A stretch of DNA of 64,000 nt from an uncultured Marinoscillum sp. (GTDB lineage: Bacteria > Bacteroidota > Bacteroidia > Cytophagales > MED-G16), in contig CACOFQ010000004.1 in assembly GCA_902626505.1 (NCBI GenBank), positions 51,333 to 115,332 of the forward strand. Direction: 5' to 3'. Position 1 is the first letter of the stretch. Every line of letters begins with the position of its first letter. The position numbers and the translations under genes were made by a program. The notes beneath the pieces were generated by a model that did not search any database, was not told the origin of the DNA, and saw only the letters and a list, made by a program, of their open reading frames with translations. This document shows, piece after piece, positions 10,847 through 21,972 of the stretch.

Positions 10847-13201
10847 TTAGCTTCCACACATCTCACAATCATCTTGATTGTCTATTGAACATTGCATGGC
10901 TGCTTGACTTTCTTCTTTAGTTTGTGACTTTTCATCTTTTACGATTGTAAACTTGATAGCATCAGCAGCAGCTTTTGTTCTTAGATAATAAAGTCCAGTT
11001 TTTAATCCTTTTTTCCAAGCATGAAAGTGCATTGATGTTAATTTTCCAAAGTTAGCATCTTGCATATGAATATTCATACTTTGACTTTGACAAATATATG
11101 CGCCCCTATCAGCTGCCATATCAATTATACTTTTTTGTGAAACTTCCCACACCGTTCTATATAGTAGTTTAATATCATCAGGAATCTCTTTGATTCCTTG
11201 GATAGACCCGTTTGATTCCATGAGCCTATCTTTCATATTTTCATCCCAAAGTTTTAACTTAATCAAATCTTTGAGTAAATGTTTATTAACAACTATAAAC
11301 TCGCCAGATAATACTCTTCTTGTATATATATTAGATGTATATGGTTCGAAACATTCATTATTTCCAAGAATTTGAGATGTAGATGCTGTTGGCATTGGAG
11401 CAAGTAAAAGAGAATTTCTTACTCCGTGTTTTTTTACTTCTCTTTTAAGTTTTGTCCAATCCCATCTTTTTGAGCTTGGAACTATACCCCACATATCAAA
11501 TTGAAAAATACCTTTTGAAACAGGTGAACCTTCATACGTTTTATACGGTCCTTCTTTCTGAGCAATTTCCATCGAGGATTCCATGGCAGCAAAATAAATT
11601 GTTTCAAAAATTTCAGAATTTAGTTGCTTTGCTTCAGGAGAATCAAATGCATGTCTCATTAAAATAAATGTATCAGCTAATCCTTGAACCCCTATTCCTA
11701 TTGGTCTGTGTCTCATGTTAGAATTTCTTGCTTCTTCTACAGGATAGTAGTTTACATCTATTACCTTATTTAAATTTCTTGTAATAACTTTTGTAATTTC
11801 ATATAATTTTTGGTGATCATATGTCATATCATCTTTTACAAATTTATTAAGTGCAATTGAAGCTAAATTACAAACAGCAACTTCATCTGGTGAGGTATAC
11901 TCAACTATTTCTGTACAAAGGTTGGATGATTTAATAGTTCCTAAGTTCTTTTGATTAGATTTAATATTACATGCATCTTTATATAGTATATATGGGTTTC
12001 CTGTTTCTATTTGAGCTTCTAATATTTCAAACCAAAGATCTTGTGCCTTAACTGTCTTTCTTGCTTTTCCTTCTTTCTCAAACTTTTGATATAATTTCTC
12101 AAATTCCTCACCATAAGTTTCATGTAAATCCTTAGCTTCATCAGGCGAGAATAAGGACCAGTCACTATTTGACTCAACTCTCTTCATAAATAAATCTGGA
12201 ATCCACATAGCATAGAAAAGGTCTCTTGCTCTTAACTCTTCTTTACCATGATTCTTTTTAAGTTGTAAAAACTCAAATATATCTGAATGCCATGGTTCTA
12301 AATAAATAGCAAAACTTCCCTTTCTTTTACCTCCACCTTGGTCAACATATCTTGCGGTCATATCAAAGTTTCTAAGCATTGGAATAATTCCGTTTGAAAC
12401 TCCATTTGTTCCTTTAATATATGATCCTGTTGCTCGAACATTATGAATGCTTAATCCAATTCCTCCTGCAGATTGAGAGATCTTTGCACATTGTTTAAGT
12501 GTATCATAAATTCCATCTATGCTATCTTCTTTCATACTTAACAGAAAGCATGATGAAAGTTGTGGTTTTGGTGTTCCAGCATTAAAGAGGGTTGGTGTTG
12601 CATGAGTAAACCACTTTTCGGATAATAAATTATAAGTTTCTAATACAGCATCTATATCATCCATATGTATTCCAACTGCAACTCTCATTAACATATGTTG
12701 AGGTCTTTCAACAACCTTACCGTCAATTTTAAGTAAATAAGATTTTTCTAAAGTTTTAAATCCAAAATAATCATAACTAAAATCCCTATCATATATTATT
12801 GAGGAGTCAAGTAATGCTGCATTTTTATTTATTATACCATAGACTTCTTTTGAAAGTAATGATGCATTTTCTCCAGTTTTTGGACTCACATATGTATATA
12901 ATCTTTTCATTGTACTTGAAAAAGATTTGCTTGTTGTTTTGTGTAAATTTGAAACTGCGATTCTTGCGGCTAGTGTAGCAAAATCTGGATGTTTAGTAGT
13001 AAGAGTTGCAGCTGTTTCTGCAGCAAGCTCATCAAGTTCTTGAGTAGAAACACCATCATAAAGCCCATCTATAACTTTTTTTGCAATTTCTATGGTCTTT
13101 ACAAAATCAGAATTTAATCCATAACTTAGCTTTTCAATTCTAGCTGTTATTTTATCAAACTTTACTGATTCTTTTCTACCGTCTCTCTTTATTACTAACA
13201 T
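10847..13201 (-). CDS. nrdA: Ribonucleoside-diphosphate reductase, alpha subunit
   Basis: ATP-cone-like N-terminus, [62 protein letters not shown]-terminal CEMCGS. Confidence 0.96.
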   Translation of the reverse strand: MLVIKRDGRKESVKFDKITARIEKLSYGLNSDFVKTIEIAKKVIDGLYDGVSTQELDELAAETAATLTTKHPDFATLAARIAVSNLHKTTSKSFSSTMKRLYTYVSPKTGENASLLSKEVYGIINKNAALLDSSIIYDRDFSYDYFGFKTLEKSYLLKIDGKVVERPQHMLMRVAVGIHMDDIDAVLETYNLLSEKWFTHATPTLFNAGTPKPQLSSCFLLSMKEDSIDGIYDTLKQCAKISQSAGGIGLSIHNVRATGSYIKGTNGVSNGIIPMLRNFDMTARYVDQGGGKRKGSFAIYLEPWHSDIFEFLQLKKNHGKEELRARDLFYAMWIPDLFMKRVESNSDWSLFSPDEAKDLHETYGEEFEKLYQKFEKEGKARKTVKAQDLWFEILEAQIETGNPYILYKDACNIKSNQKNLGTIKSSNLCTEIVEYTSPDEVAVCNLASIALNKFVKDDMTYDHQKLYEITKVITRNLNKVIDVNYYPVEEARNSNMRHRPIGIGVQGLADTFILMRHAFDSPEAKQLNSEIFETIYFAAMESSMEIAQKEGPYKTYEGSPVSKGIFQFDMWGIVPSSKRWDWTKLKREVKKHGVRNSLLLAPMPTASTSQILGNNECFEPYTSNIYTRRVLSGEFIVVNKHLLKDLIKLKLWDENMKDRLMESNGSIQGIKEIPDDIKLLYRTVWEVSQKSIIDMAADRGAYICQSQSMNIHMQDANFGKLTSMHFHAWKKGLKTGLYYLRTKAAADAIKFTIVKDEKSQTKEESQAAMQCSIDNQDDCEMCGS

Positions 13202-13212
13202 AATTATAAAAT

Positions 13213-14205
13213 TTAAAAGTCTTCTTCTAATGAAAATTTAGGTGTATCAGCTTCGTCTTCCTTCTTAAGAACACCTGCCTTTTGATATTCTGCAACTCTT
13301 TTCTCAAAGAAATTCGTTTTTCCTTGAAGGGATATCATATCCATAAAATCAAATGGATTTGTTGAGTTATAAACTCTTGGACATCCTAGTTCGACTAGAA
13401 GCCTATCCGCTACAAACTCTATATATTGACACATGAGATCTGCATTCATACCAATAAGCTTTACAGGAAGAGCATCTGTTACAAATTCTTTTTCTAAATC
13501 AACAGCATCTTTAATTATTTCTACAACTGTTTCTTTTGGCAGTGTATTTACTAAGTGTTTAGTATACAGATGGCAAGCAAAATCACAATGAAGACCCTCG
13601 TCTCTTGAGATAAGTTCATTTGAAAATGTCAATCCTGGCATTAAACCTCTTTTCTTTAGCCAGAATATAGAACAGAAACTTCCAGAAAAGAATATTCCTT
13701 CTACAGCAGCAAAAGCTATTAGTCTTTCGGCAAATGTTCCATTGTCAATCCATCTCAAAGCCCAATCAGCCTTTTTCTTAACACAGTCAAGAGTTTCAAT
13801 TGCATGTAAGAGTGTATCTTTTTCTTTTGGGTCATCGACATATGTATCTATTAACAATGAATATGTTTCAGAATGAATATTTTCTATGGCTATTTGAAAT
13901 CCATAAAAGAATTTGGCTTCAGTATATTGAACATCAGAAACGAAATGTTCTGCTAAATTTTCATTTACTATACCATCACTTGCTGCAAAAAAAGCAAGGA
14001 CATGTTTTATAAAATGTCTTTCTCCATCATTTAAATTTCCCCAGTCTTTAAGGTCTTGGCTTAAATCAATTTCTTCAGCTGTCCAAAAACTGGCTTCAGC
14101 TTTTTTATAAAATTGCCAAATGTCATCATGTTCAATTGGAAATAATACAAATCTGTCTGCGTTTTCTTGTAGTATTGGTTCTAGACTTTGCTCTTTATTT
14201 TGCAT
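13213..14205 (-). CDS. nrdB: Ribonucleoside-diphosphate reductase, beta subunit
   Basis: [64 protein letters not shown]. Confidence 0.96.
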   Translation of the reverse strand: MQNKEQSLEPILQENADRFVLFPIEHDDIWQFYKKAEASFWTAEEIDLSQDLKDWGNLNDGERHFIKHVLAFFAASDGIVNENLAEHFVSDVQYTEAKFFYGFQIAIENIHSETYSLLIDTYVDDPKEKDTLLHAIETLDCVKKKADWALRWIDNGTFAERLIAFAAVEGIFFSGSFCSIFWLKKRGLMPGLTFSNELISRDEGLHCDFACHLYTKHLVNTLPKETVVEIIKDAVDLEKEFVTDALPVKLIGMNADLMCQYIEFVADRLLVELGCPRVYNSTNPFDFMDMISLQGKTNFFEKRVAEYQKAGVLKKEDEADTPKFSLEEDF

Positions 14206-14266
14206 TTTATTAATATTTTAACTAAAAAAAAGACAAAAAAATCCTCGTCATTACATTAATTTTTTT

Positions 14267-14296
14267 GTAACATAATGACTAAAATATTTTAGTCAA
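14267..14296 (-). promoter_or_regulatory. Candidate nrdB promoter with an 18-bp palindrome (14277-14294) across the spacer
   Basis: Minus strand TTG (14294-14296), N19, TATGTTAC (14267-14274); GACTAAAATATTTTAGTC is a perfect palindrome. Confidence 0.45.
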
Positions 14297-14420
14297 TAAG
14301 TGGTTTATAATCTTTGTGTTTGGAAGCTGTGACCGAAAAAAAAATAGTAAAATTTATCTCTCGATCTAGGCAGTACAAATATTATAAAAAGACTTTAAAA
14401 TATCAAAACATATTTCAAAG

Positions 14421-14475
14421 GTTTTTTATTTTTTTTTATTTTTTTTTATTTTTTTTCTATTTTGATTTTTTTGAT
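14421..14475. repeat. T-tract cluster with ~10-bp periodicity (ttttttttat-like units)
   Basis: ttttttatttttttttatttttttttatttttttt at 14422-14456, directly upstream of the rplU promoter. Confidence 0.7.
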
Positions 14476-14505
14476 TTGAATAATAGAGATAAAATTATAA
14501 ATTTG
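14475..14505 (+). promoter_or_regulatory. Bacteroidetes-type promoter for rplU-rpmA (TTTG-N19-TAAATTTG)
   Basis: TTTG at 14475-14478, 19-nt spacer, TAAATTTG at 14498-14505, 22 bp before the rplU ATG. Confidence 0.65.
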
Positions 14506-14527
14506 CACACGTTTTAAAAAAGCACAT

Positions 14528-14836
14528 ATGTACGCAATTGTTGAAATTTCTGGGAAACAATTTAAAGTAGAAAAAAATAAATTTATTTATACTGACAAAA
14601 TTTTACCAAAAACTGGGAAAAAGGTAGAATTTAATAATGTCTTATTTATAAGTGATAAAGGAAAAGCTAAGATAGGTAAGCCTACTATTAAAGGTTCAAA
14701 AGTAACAGGAGAAGTACTTACACAATTTAAAGATGATAAGGTTACTGTCTTTAAGAAGAAAAGAAGAAAAGGATATAAAGTTAAAAATGGTCATAGACAA
14801 CAAATGACAAAAATTTTAATAAAAGATATAAAGTAA
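14528..14836 (+). CDS. rplU: 50S ribosomal protein L21
   Basis: MYAIVEISGKQFKVEKNKFIYTDKI...KKRRKGYKVKNGHRQQMTKILI. Confidence 0.97.
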   Translation: MYAIVEISGKQFKVEKNKFIYTDKILPKTGKKVEFNNVLFISDKGKAKIGKPTIKGSKVTGEVLTQFKDDKVTVFKKKRRKGYKVKNGHRQQMTKILIKDIK

Positions 14837-14839
14837 ATT

Positions 14840-15088
14840 ATGGCACATAAAAAAGGAGCAGGTAGTTCTAAAAATGGTAGAGAGTCACATAGTAAAAGAC
14901 TCGGGATAAAAATTTTTGGTGGACAAAAAATAATTGCCGGCAATATAATTGTTAGGCAAAGAGGTACAAAGCATCATCCGGGGAATAATGTTGGTATGGG
15001 AAAAGATCACACTCTTTTTGCATTGACAGATGGTACAGTTCAATTTAAAAAAGGTAGAAATAATAGATCTTTCGTATCTATTGTTTAA
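14840..15088 (+). CDS. rpmA: 50S ribosomal protein L27
   Basis: [55 protein letters not shown]. Confidence 0.98.
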   Translation: MAHKKGAGSSKNGRESHSKRLGIKIFGGQKIIAGNIIVRQRGTKHHPGNNVGMGKDHTLFALTDGTVQFKKGRNNRSFVSIV

Positions 15089-16054
15089 TCAATAATATCT
15101 ATTCCTTATTTTTTCGAAATAATTTTTCAAATTTTTTAAAGATTCTTTATTTCCTGCAATATTATTTAGTATTTCTATTCCATCATTAAAAAAACTATCC
15201 ATTTTATCTTTTGATATTTTATCAATCTCATATTTTATCATCATACTAGTAATAAATTTAATTTTATTTTCATCATCATTACTATTCATCATTTTTAAAA
15301 TGTTTTTTTTATCATAAGTATCAGCTTGTTCTAATAGCTTAATAATTAGATATGTTTTTTTATTTAATAAAATATCTCCACCAATTTTTTTTCCAAATTC
15401 TACATTTCCAAATACATCTAAATAATCATCCATAAGCTGAAAAGATATTCCAATTTTTTCTCCAGCTAAATACAACTGATCAGTTATTTGTTTTTCTTGG
15501 TTAGCAATTAAACCACCTAACTCCAGACTGAATCCGATTAAAACAGCAGTTTTTAAAGTTATCATTTTAAGATAATCATCTTCTGAAATTTCATTTTTAA
15601 TCTCAAAATTCATGTCATATTGTTGGCCTTCACAAACTTTAATAGCAATATTATTAAATCTTTCAAATGTTTTTTTGAAAGATTTATTATCTATGTTTTC
15701 TAACATTTTATAGGCAAAAATCATTAATAAATCTCCCGATAAAATTCCAATGTTTTTGTTCCATTTTTTATGAATTGTATCTTTTCCTCTTCTTATCTCT
15801 GCATTATCCATTATATCGTCATGAATCAATGTGAAATTATGAAAAAACTCTAGTGCAATAGATGGTTCAGTTATTTTATTTAAATCTTCTTTAAAAAGTG
15901 AATAGGAGAGTATTGAAAGAGTTGGTCTAACTCTCTTGCTTTTAAGACTTAAAATGTAATTAATTGGATTATATAGCTCATCAGGGTTTCCCTGAATTCT
16001 AACTTTTTTAATTTTATAATTTATAATTTCTTGATACTCCTTTATTTTATTCAT
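15089..16054 (-). CDS. Polyprenyl synthetase family protein
   Basis: FTLIHDDIMDNAEIRRGKDTIHKKW and FQLMDDYLDVFG Asp-rich motifs. Confidence 0.93.
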   Translation of the reverse strand: MNKIKEYQEIINYKIKKVRIQGNPDELYNPINYILSLKSKRVRPTLSILSYSLFKEDLNKITEPSIALEFFHNFTLIHDDIMDNAEIRRGKDTIHKKWNKNIGILSGDLLMIFAYKMLENIDNKSFKKTFERFNNIAIKVCEGQQYDMNFEIKNEISEDDYLKMITLKTAVLIGFSLELGGLIANQEKQITDQLYLAGEKIGISFQLMDDYLDVFGNVEFGKKIGGDILLNKKTYLIIKLLEQADTYDKKNILKMMNSNDDENKIKFITSMMIKYEIDKISKDKMDSFFNDGIEILNNIAGNKESLKNLKNYFEKIRNRYY

Positions 16055-17979
16055 GTTAACTCTAAATCTATAGTTCTTTTTTCTATATCAGTATCAATAA
16101 CTAAAACTCTAATCGGTTGTCCTAACCTAAATATTTTTTTACTATTTCTTCCTGTTATTCTCATTTTTTCTGAATCAAAAATATAATGATCGTCTTTCAT
16201 ACTTGATATTTTTATTAAACCTTCACATAATGTTTTAACAATCTCTGCATATATTCCCCATTCAGTTACCCCTGAGATAATTGCATCAAACTTTTTGCCA
16301 ATAAATAGCGACATGTATTCAGCTTGTTTATATTTAATTGACTCCCTTTCTGCTTTTGTTGCATTAATTTCCATTTTAGAACTATGCTTACACATGATGT
16401 CGTAATAAGTTTTTTCTTTAGGTTTACTTTCATTCATATAATCACTCAATAGTCTATGAACCATAACATCAGGGAATCTCCGAATAGGTGATGTAAAGTG
16501 AGTGTAGTGCCTAAATGATAAACCAAAGTGTTTCTCTTTTTCAGTAGAATATTTAGCTTTTGACATTGACCTAATAGCAAACTTTTCAACTGACCTCTCT
16601 TCAGGCTTTCCCTTTATTTCTTTCATTAAACCATTTAATGAGTTTGCTAAACTTCCCTCATTGGTATTGATTGTATACCCAAATTGTTTTATGTAATTTT
16701 TTAATTCACTTATTTTACTTTCTTCTGGATCCTCATGAATTCTGTAAACAAAAGGATAGGATTTTTTTTCTTTTTTTTCAATTGATATAATTTTTTCAGC
16801 AACTAATTTGTTAGCAAGAAGCATATATTCTTCAACCATTTTATGAGTGTCTTTCCTTTTTTTTCTGAAAACTTCAATAGGTTTCTTTTCTTTGTCTAAT
16901 CTAAATTTAATTTCGTTACTACTGAAGTTAAATGATCCTGACTTAAACCTTTTTGCTCTTATGTTTTTTGCTATATTATTTAAAATATTAAGTTTTTCAT
17001 GAAATAGACCATCTTTATTATTTATTGATTCCTGAGCTTCATCATATGTAAATCTTTTTTTTGAATGAATGACAGTTCTACCAATCCAATAGTCTATTAT
17101 AGATAAATTAGAATCAAACTTAATAATTACTGAATAAGTTAATCTATCAACATTAGGTTTAAGAGAACATAAATTATTTGATAGTTTTTCAGGGAGCATG
17201 GGAATAGTTCTATCAACTAGATAAACGGAAGTAGCTCTCTTTTCTGCCTCCTTATTTATATCGGTTCTAACATTAAAATAATGAGATACATCAGCAATAT
17301 GAATTCCTATTATAATATTATCATTTTCTTTTTCTACTGATAAAGCATCATCAAAATCTTTTGCATCGTCAGGATCAATGGTGAAGGAATCTAATGATCT
17401 TAAGTCTTTCCTTTTTTTTATTTCTTTTTCTGAAATAATTTCATTTAACATATTAGTTTCTTCTTTAACATCTGAAGGAAATTCTGTTGGGAGATCAAAA
17501 TCATAAATTATTGAGTTTATTTCAGTTTCATTTTCTCCTATATTCCCTATACATTTAACTATTATAGCTTCTGGTTTTTTTGAACTGTTTCCCCAATTAA
17601 TAACTTTCGCTAAATACTTTTTTCTCTTTGAAAATTTATCTGATCTTTTTTTTCTGATGAAAAAATCTACAAAAACCTTTTTATTTTTAGGTAAAAAAAA
17701 AGCGAAACCCTTACTGTCCTCAACTGTTCCAATAAATTCAGTTGTTTTTCTTTCTAATATTTTAATAACTTCTCCTTCAAGGTTTCTTTTTGATAATTGA
17801 TGAGAAACTTTAATTTCAACTTTATCACCATGTATTGCTCCTCTTAAATATCTACTCCTAACTTTAATGTCTTCTGAAAAATCATCTATTACAATGAAAG
17901 CATATTTTTTATTTACATGATCGACAGTTCCATTCAAGGTATATCCTCTTGATCTTGTTTTTTTCTTTTTATATTTCAT
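16051..17979 (-). CDS. rnr: Ribonuclease R
   Basis: TIDPDDAKDFDDALSV, HIADVSHYF, YLVDRTIPMLPEKLSNNLCSL, HYTHFTSPIRRFPDVMVHRLL, C-terminal S1 domain. Confidence 0.95.
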   Translation of the reverse strand: MKYKKKKTRSRGYTLNGTVDHVNKKYAFIVIDDFSEDIKVRSRYLRGAIHGDKVEIKVSHQLSKRNLEGEVIKILERKTTEFIGTVEDSKGFAFFLPKNKKVFVDFFIRKKRSDKFSKRKKYLAKVINWGNSSKKPEAIIVKCIGNIGENETEINSIIYDFDLPTEFPSDVKEETNMLNEIISEKEIKKRKDLRSLDSFTIDPDDAKDFDDALSVEKENDNIIIGIHIADVSHYFNVRTDINKEAEKRATSVYLVDRTIPMLPEKLSNNLCSLKPNVDRLTYSVIIKFDSNLSIIDYWIGRTVIHSKKRFTYDEAQESINNKDGLFHEKLNILNNIAKNIRAKRFKSGSFNFSSNEIKFRLDKEKKPIEVFRKKRKDTHKMVEEYMLLANKLVAEKIISIEKKEKKSYPFVYRIHEDPEESKISELKNYIKQFGYTINTNEGSLANSLNGLMKEIKGKPEERSVEKFAIRSMSKAKYSTEKEKHFGLSFRHYTHFTSPIRRFPDVMVHRLLSDYMNESKPKEKTYYDIMCKHSSKMEINATKAERESIKYKQAEYMSLFIGKKFDAIISGVTEWGIYAEIVKTLCEGLIKISSMKDDHYIFDSEKMRITGRNSKKIFRLGQPIRVLVIDTDIEKRTIDLELT

Positions 17980-18688
17980 TATCTAAAATTTTAAACTTGA
18001 ATATCTTAGAGAGGTTTATAATTAATTTATTTTCTATATCTAATATGTCAACTTTTTTATTGTTTTCTTTATCAATAGAAGTCACATCTTTTCCTTGAAT
18101 GCCACAAGGAATTATATTTTCAAAATATTTAAGGTTTGTGTTTACATTTAAGGCAAGTCCATGCATTGTTACCCACCTACTAGTTTTTACACCCATTGCA
18201 CAAATTTTTCTAGGAAAATTACTTTGATGATTAACCCATACTCCAGTCAAGCCTTCAACTCTTCCTGCTTTTATGTCAAGCTCCTTTAAAGTTAAAATTA
18301 CAGCTTCCTCTAATGACCTTAAATATTTATGAATGTCAGTGAAAAAGTTTTCTAAATCAATGATTGGATAAATTACTATTTGTCCTGGCCCATGATAAGT
18401 TATATCACCACCTCTATTTATTTTATAAAAATCTAAATTATCTCTTTCAATTATACTTTTATCAATCAATAAATTGTTTTCGTCACCACTTCTTCCCAAG
18501 GTATAAACATGTGGATGTGAACAAGAGATAATATAATTTTTAGTTTCAGAAATATTCTTACTGGTTCTATTTTTAATTTTTGTTTTTACTATTGAATCAA
18601 ACAATTCTTCTTGTTGATCCCAAGCTTTTTGATAATCAATATGACCAAGTTTTATCCACTTGATATAATTATTTTTAATCGTATTCAA
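17969..18688 (-). CDS. lipB: Lipoyl(octanoyl) transferase
   Basis: PHVYTLGRSGDENNLL, RGGDITYHGPGQIVIYPI, KICAMGVKTSRWVTMHGLALNVN. Confidence 0.95.
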   Translation of the reverse strand: MNTIKNNYIKWIKLGHIDYQKAWDQQEELFDSIVKTKIKNRTSKNISETKNYIISCSHPHVYTLGRSGDENNLLIDKSIIERDNLDFYKINRGGDITYHGPGQIVIYPIIDLENFFTDIHKYLRSLEEAVILTLKELDIKAGRVEGLTGVWVNHQSNFPRKICAMGVKTSRWVTMHGLALNVNTNLKYFENIIPCGIQGKDVTSIDKENNKKVDILDIENKLIINLSKIFKFKILDNEI

Positions 18689-18710
18689 TGTAGTATGAAA
18701 TTTTCGAAAG

Positions 18711-19520
18711 TTAATTTTTCATAAATAACTTTCTATCATATATCAATTTACCATTTATATTCCATTCTCTAGTAATAAATGATTCATTTAAATTAAATGC
18801 TGATTCACTATATTTAATTTCTCTTTTCTTTTTTCCAGATTTATAAAATTCATTCCATGTACCTATAGGTCTATTATAGGAGTATGTTCCTTTAGCTGCT
18901 ACTTTTCCATCTTCATAAAATGCGTAGTATTTTCCATGTTTCTCTCCAAATCTAATTGGTATTATTTCTTTTATTTTTTTCTTACTAGAATCCCAAAAAA
19001 ATCTGATTGATTCATTATACCATCCTAATGAAAAAAACTCTTTGTCTTGTAATATATCCGACCTATTAAATCTTAACCATCTATCATGTTTTAATCCATA
19101 ATAAAAAGATCCTTCTTCAATTATTTGTTCACCAATTCTCTTTTTATAAGGTCCGTGCATCATTACTGCTCCTTCAAGAATATTAGTAGTCCTTACAATT
19201 TTTTTCTTCTTTTTATCATAAAAGTAAATTTCTTGGGCATACTCATTTTTTATCTCTGGATTTTTGATATAAAAGAAATTTTCATAAATGATATTTCTAC
19301 CACTATTTGACCTTATGAATCCTTTTTTAGATTTTATTCCATAAAAAACATTTTTCTTTTTCTTTTTCTTTTTTCTTATCATTAAAGTATCTTCAGCTTC
19401 TTGAAAAAGTAAATCATAGGATGAGATGGTATCCGTATTTAATCTAAAAATATCTTGACCTAAAATAGGATAATTACTTAATGTAATAATTATTAAATAG
19501 CATAGATATATTTTCTTCAT
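18711..19520 (-). CDS. Secreted protein with MORN/YwqK-like repeats
   Basis: Signal peptide; RFGEKHGKYYAFYEDGKVAAKGTYSYNRPIGTWNEFYKSGKKKREIKYS; poly-Lys run. Confidence 0.6.
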   Translation of the reverse strand: MKKIYLCYLIIITLSNYPILGQDIFRLNTDTISSYDLLFQEAEDTLMIRKKKKKKKNVFYGIKSKKGFIRSNSGRNIIYENFFYIKNPEIKNEYAQEIYFYDKKKKKIVRTTNILEGAVMMHGPYKKRIGEQIIEEGSFYYGLKHDRWLRFNRSDILQDKEFFSLGWYNESIRFFWDSSKKKIKEIIPIRFGEKHGKYYAFYEDGKVAAKGTYSYNRPIGTWNEFYKSGKKKREIKYSESAFNLNESFITREWNINGKLIYDRKLFMKN

Positions 19521-19549
19521 AGATATAAAACGAGAATATATAAAAAAAA

Positions 19550-21442
19550 TTATTTTGATAATATATCAAGACTTCGTTTTACAAAACTTGTTAACTCTGA
19601 ACCACTTAACATATTTTGTGATAGTAAAGCTAAGTCATATAACTGAGATGCAATTTTATTTTTAGTTTTAGTTGTCTTAGCTTTTAATATTTTATCAATA
19701 GCCTTATGATTTCCATTTATACTTACTGATATCATTTCTCCTGGACCTCCCATCATCATTGGGTTTCCTCCACTTGTTTTCGCCATATCTTGCATTCTTC
19801 TAAAAAATTCTGGTAAAGTAATGGTAACAGGATTATCATTAGGACTAAGAGCGTCAACAGTTAGTACTGTTGATTTATTATCTATAATTTTTTCAAAAAC
19901 TTCTTTTAATTCTTTCTGATTTTCTTCAGTTATAACTGTCTCTTTTTTCTCATCTTTATCAATAAGTTTATCCAAGATATCAGCATCAACTCTTTTAATT
20001 TTTGTTTTTTCTAATTTCTGCTCTAAATGGTTAATATAATGGCTGTCAATAACATTATTAAAAACTACTACATCATAATTTCTGTTTTTTGCATCCTGTA
20101 TAAAAGAATCTTGTTTATTAATATCAGATGTATATAAAATAACATGATTTTTATCTTTATCTTTTTGAGTTTTATCAATGAATTTTTTGTATTCGTCAAA
20201 CGTTCTCATTTTTCCATCAACGCTTTCAAGTAAAGCAAGAGATTGAACTTTATCATAAAATTTTTCTTCTGATATCATTCCATACTTTACAAAGAGATTA
20301 ATGTCTTTCCACTTATTTTCAAACTCTTCTCTATTTTCTTTAAATAATTCATTGAGTTTATCGGCAACTTTTTTTGTTATATAGGTATTGATTTTCTTTA
20401 CATTACCATCTGCTTGAAGATAACTTCTTGAAACGTTTAGAGGTATATCTGGAGAGTCTATAATACCATGAAGTAACATTAAAAATTCTGGGACTACATC
20501 TTTAACTTCATCAGTTATAAATACCTGCCTAGAGTATAATTGAATTTTATTTTTTTGAACCTCAAAATCATTTTTAATTTTTGGAAAATATAATATACCA
20601 GTTAGATTGAATGGATAATCTACATTTAGATGAATCCAAAATAGCGGTTCTTCTGAAAAGGGGTAAAGTTCTTTATAAAATTTTTTATAGTCTTCATCTT
20701 TAAGGTCTTTAGGACTTTTATTCCAAATGGGTGTTGGGTTATTAATAATATTATCAACTTTTACGGTCTTATATTTTGGGTTTCCGTCTTTATCTTTTCC
20801 ATCTTCCTTTGATTCATCTTTCTTACCGAATTTTATTTCGACAGGTAAAAATTTACAGTATTTAGTAAGTATTTCATTAATTTTTGTGTCCTCTAGAAAC
20901 TCCTTAGAATCATTATTAATATGTAAAATTATTTCAGTGCCTCTTTCTTTTTTATTAGACTCTTTAATTTCAAATTCTGTGTTTCCATCACATCTCCAGT
21001 ATGCTGATTTATTCTTATTTATGTATGATTTTGATTTGATTTCTACATATGAAGAAACCATAAAAGCTGAGTAAAACCCAAGTCCAAAATGTCCAATAAT
21101 TTGTTGAGCATCACCCTTCTCTTTATATTTCTCTACAAATTCAGTAGCACCAGAGAAAGCAATTTGGTTAATATATTTTTTTATCTCATCAGCAGACATA
21201 CCAATTCCTTTATCTAAAATTGATATTGTTTTTTTCTTTTTATTAACAGATATTTCAATAGTTAAATCACCTAATTCCTCTTTTAACTCTCCCATTTGTG
21301 ATAAACTTTTTATTTTCTGAGTTGCATCAACAGCATTTGACACTAATTCTCTTAAAAATATATCATGATCTGAATAGAGAAATTTTTTAATTATTGGAAA
21401 AATATTCTCTGTATTTATAGAAATGTTACCTTTTTCTTTCAC
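19550..21442 (-). CDS. htpG: Molecular chaperone HtpG (Hsp90)
   Basis: FLRELVSNAVDATQKIK, IIGHFGLGFYSAFMVS, GIIDSPDIPLNVSRSYLQ. Confidence 0.97.
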   Translation of the reverse strand: MKEKGNISINTENIFPIIKKFLYSDHDIFLRELVSNAVDATQKIKSLSQMGELKEELGDLTIEISVNKKKKTISILDKGIGMSADEIKKYINQIAFSGATEFVEKYKEKGDAQQIIGHFGLGFYSAFMVSSYVEIKSKSYINKNKSAYWRCDGNTEFEIKESNKKERGTEIILHINNDSKEFLEDTKINEILTKYCKFLPVEIKFGKKDESKEDGKDKDGNPKYKTVKVDNIINNPTPIWNKSPKDLKDEDYKKFYKELYPFSEEPLFWIHLNVDYPFNLTGILYFPKIKNDFEVQKNKIQLYSRQVFITDEVKDVVPEFLMLLHGIIDSPDIPLNVSRSYLQADGNVKKINTYITKKVADKLNELFKENREEFENKWKDINLFVKYGMISEEKFYDKVQSLALLESVDGKMRTFDEYKKFIDKTQKDKDKNHVILYTSDINKQDSFIQDAKNRNYDVVVFNNVIDSHYINHLEQKLEKTKIKRVDADILDKLIDKDEKKETVITEENQKELKEVFEKIIDNKSTVLTVDALSPNDNPVTITLPEFFRRMQDMAKTSGGNPMMMGGPGEMISVSINGNHKAIDKILKAKTTKTKNKIASQLYDLALLSQNMLSGSELTSFVKRSLDILSK

Positions 21443-21448
21443 TTTATT

Positions 21449-21931
21449 TTATCTTATTCTTTCTGATTCTCTAACTAATAATTCGTCTTTCCTAATAAAT
21501 CTGTTTGACAGAAAATTAAAAAATATCGCCAAAAATATTAAATAAAATGAAATAAGAAAACTGATTTTATCATTGATATCAATGTACATATCATTATAAA
21601 AAATTTCATATAAGAAATATATTATTAATATAGAAGTAATTAATGAGTTAAGTGCACCTAATTTAATTTGGTTTAGTCTATTCTTGTAACTGAAAATTGA
21701 AATTAATGCAATTATACATGATGCTATTATTAATCCACTAACAAAAAAATTATCATATAAAATACTCGAATCTCCTCTACTAAAATCTACTCCTGAAACG
21801 TAACCAGTAACCATTACATTTACAGAGTTATTTTGATCAAATGATATTTTTTGCCAAACGGGGAAAAAAAATGTGCAAACTAAAGCTCCAATATATAAGA
21901 TTAAGAATATTGTTTGGATTCTCTGTATCAT
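21449..21931 (-). CDS. DUF4293 family membrane protein
   Basis: MIQRIQTIFLILYIGALVCTFFFPVW, four TM segments; recognised as DUF4293-like. Confidence 0.7.
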   Translation of the reverse strand: MIQRIQTIFLILYIGALVCTFFFPVWQKISFDQNNSVNVMVTGYVSGVDFSRGDSSILYDNFFVSGLIIASCIIALISIFSYKNRLNQIKLGALNSLITSILIIYFLYEIFYNDMYIDINDKISFLISFYLIFLAIFFNFLSNRFIRKDELLVRESERIR

Positions 21932-21972
21932 GAGATTATTTTGTACAAAGAAATAAAAAAATGAATTAAAAA

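Noticed and set aside
14277-14294. Palindrome as an NrdR box
   Set aside because: GACTAAAATATTTTAGTC does not align well with the NrdR consensus as I know it; kept as an unassigned operator.
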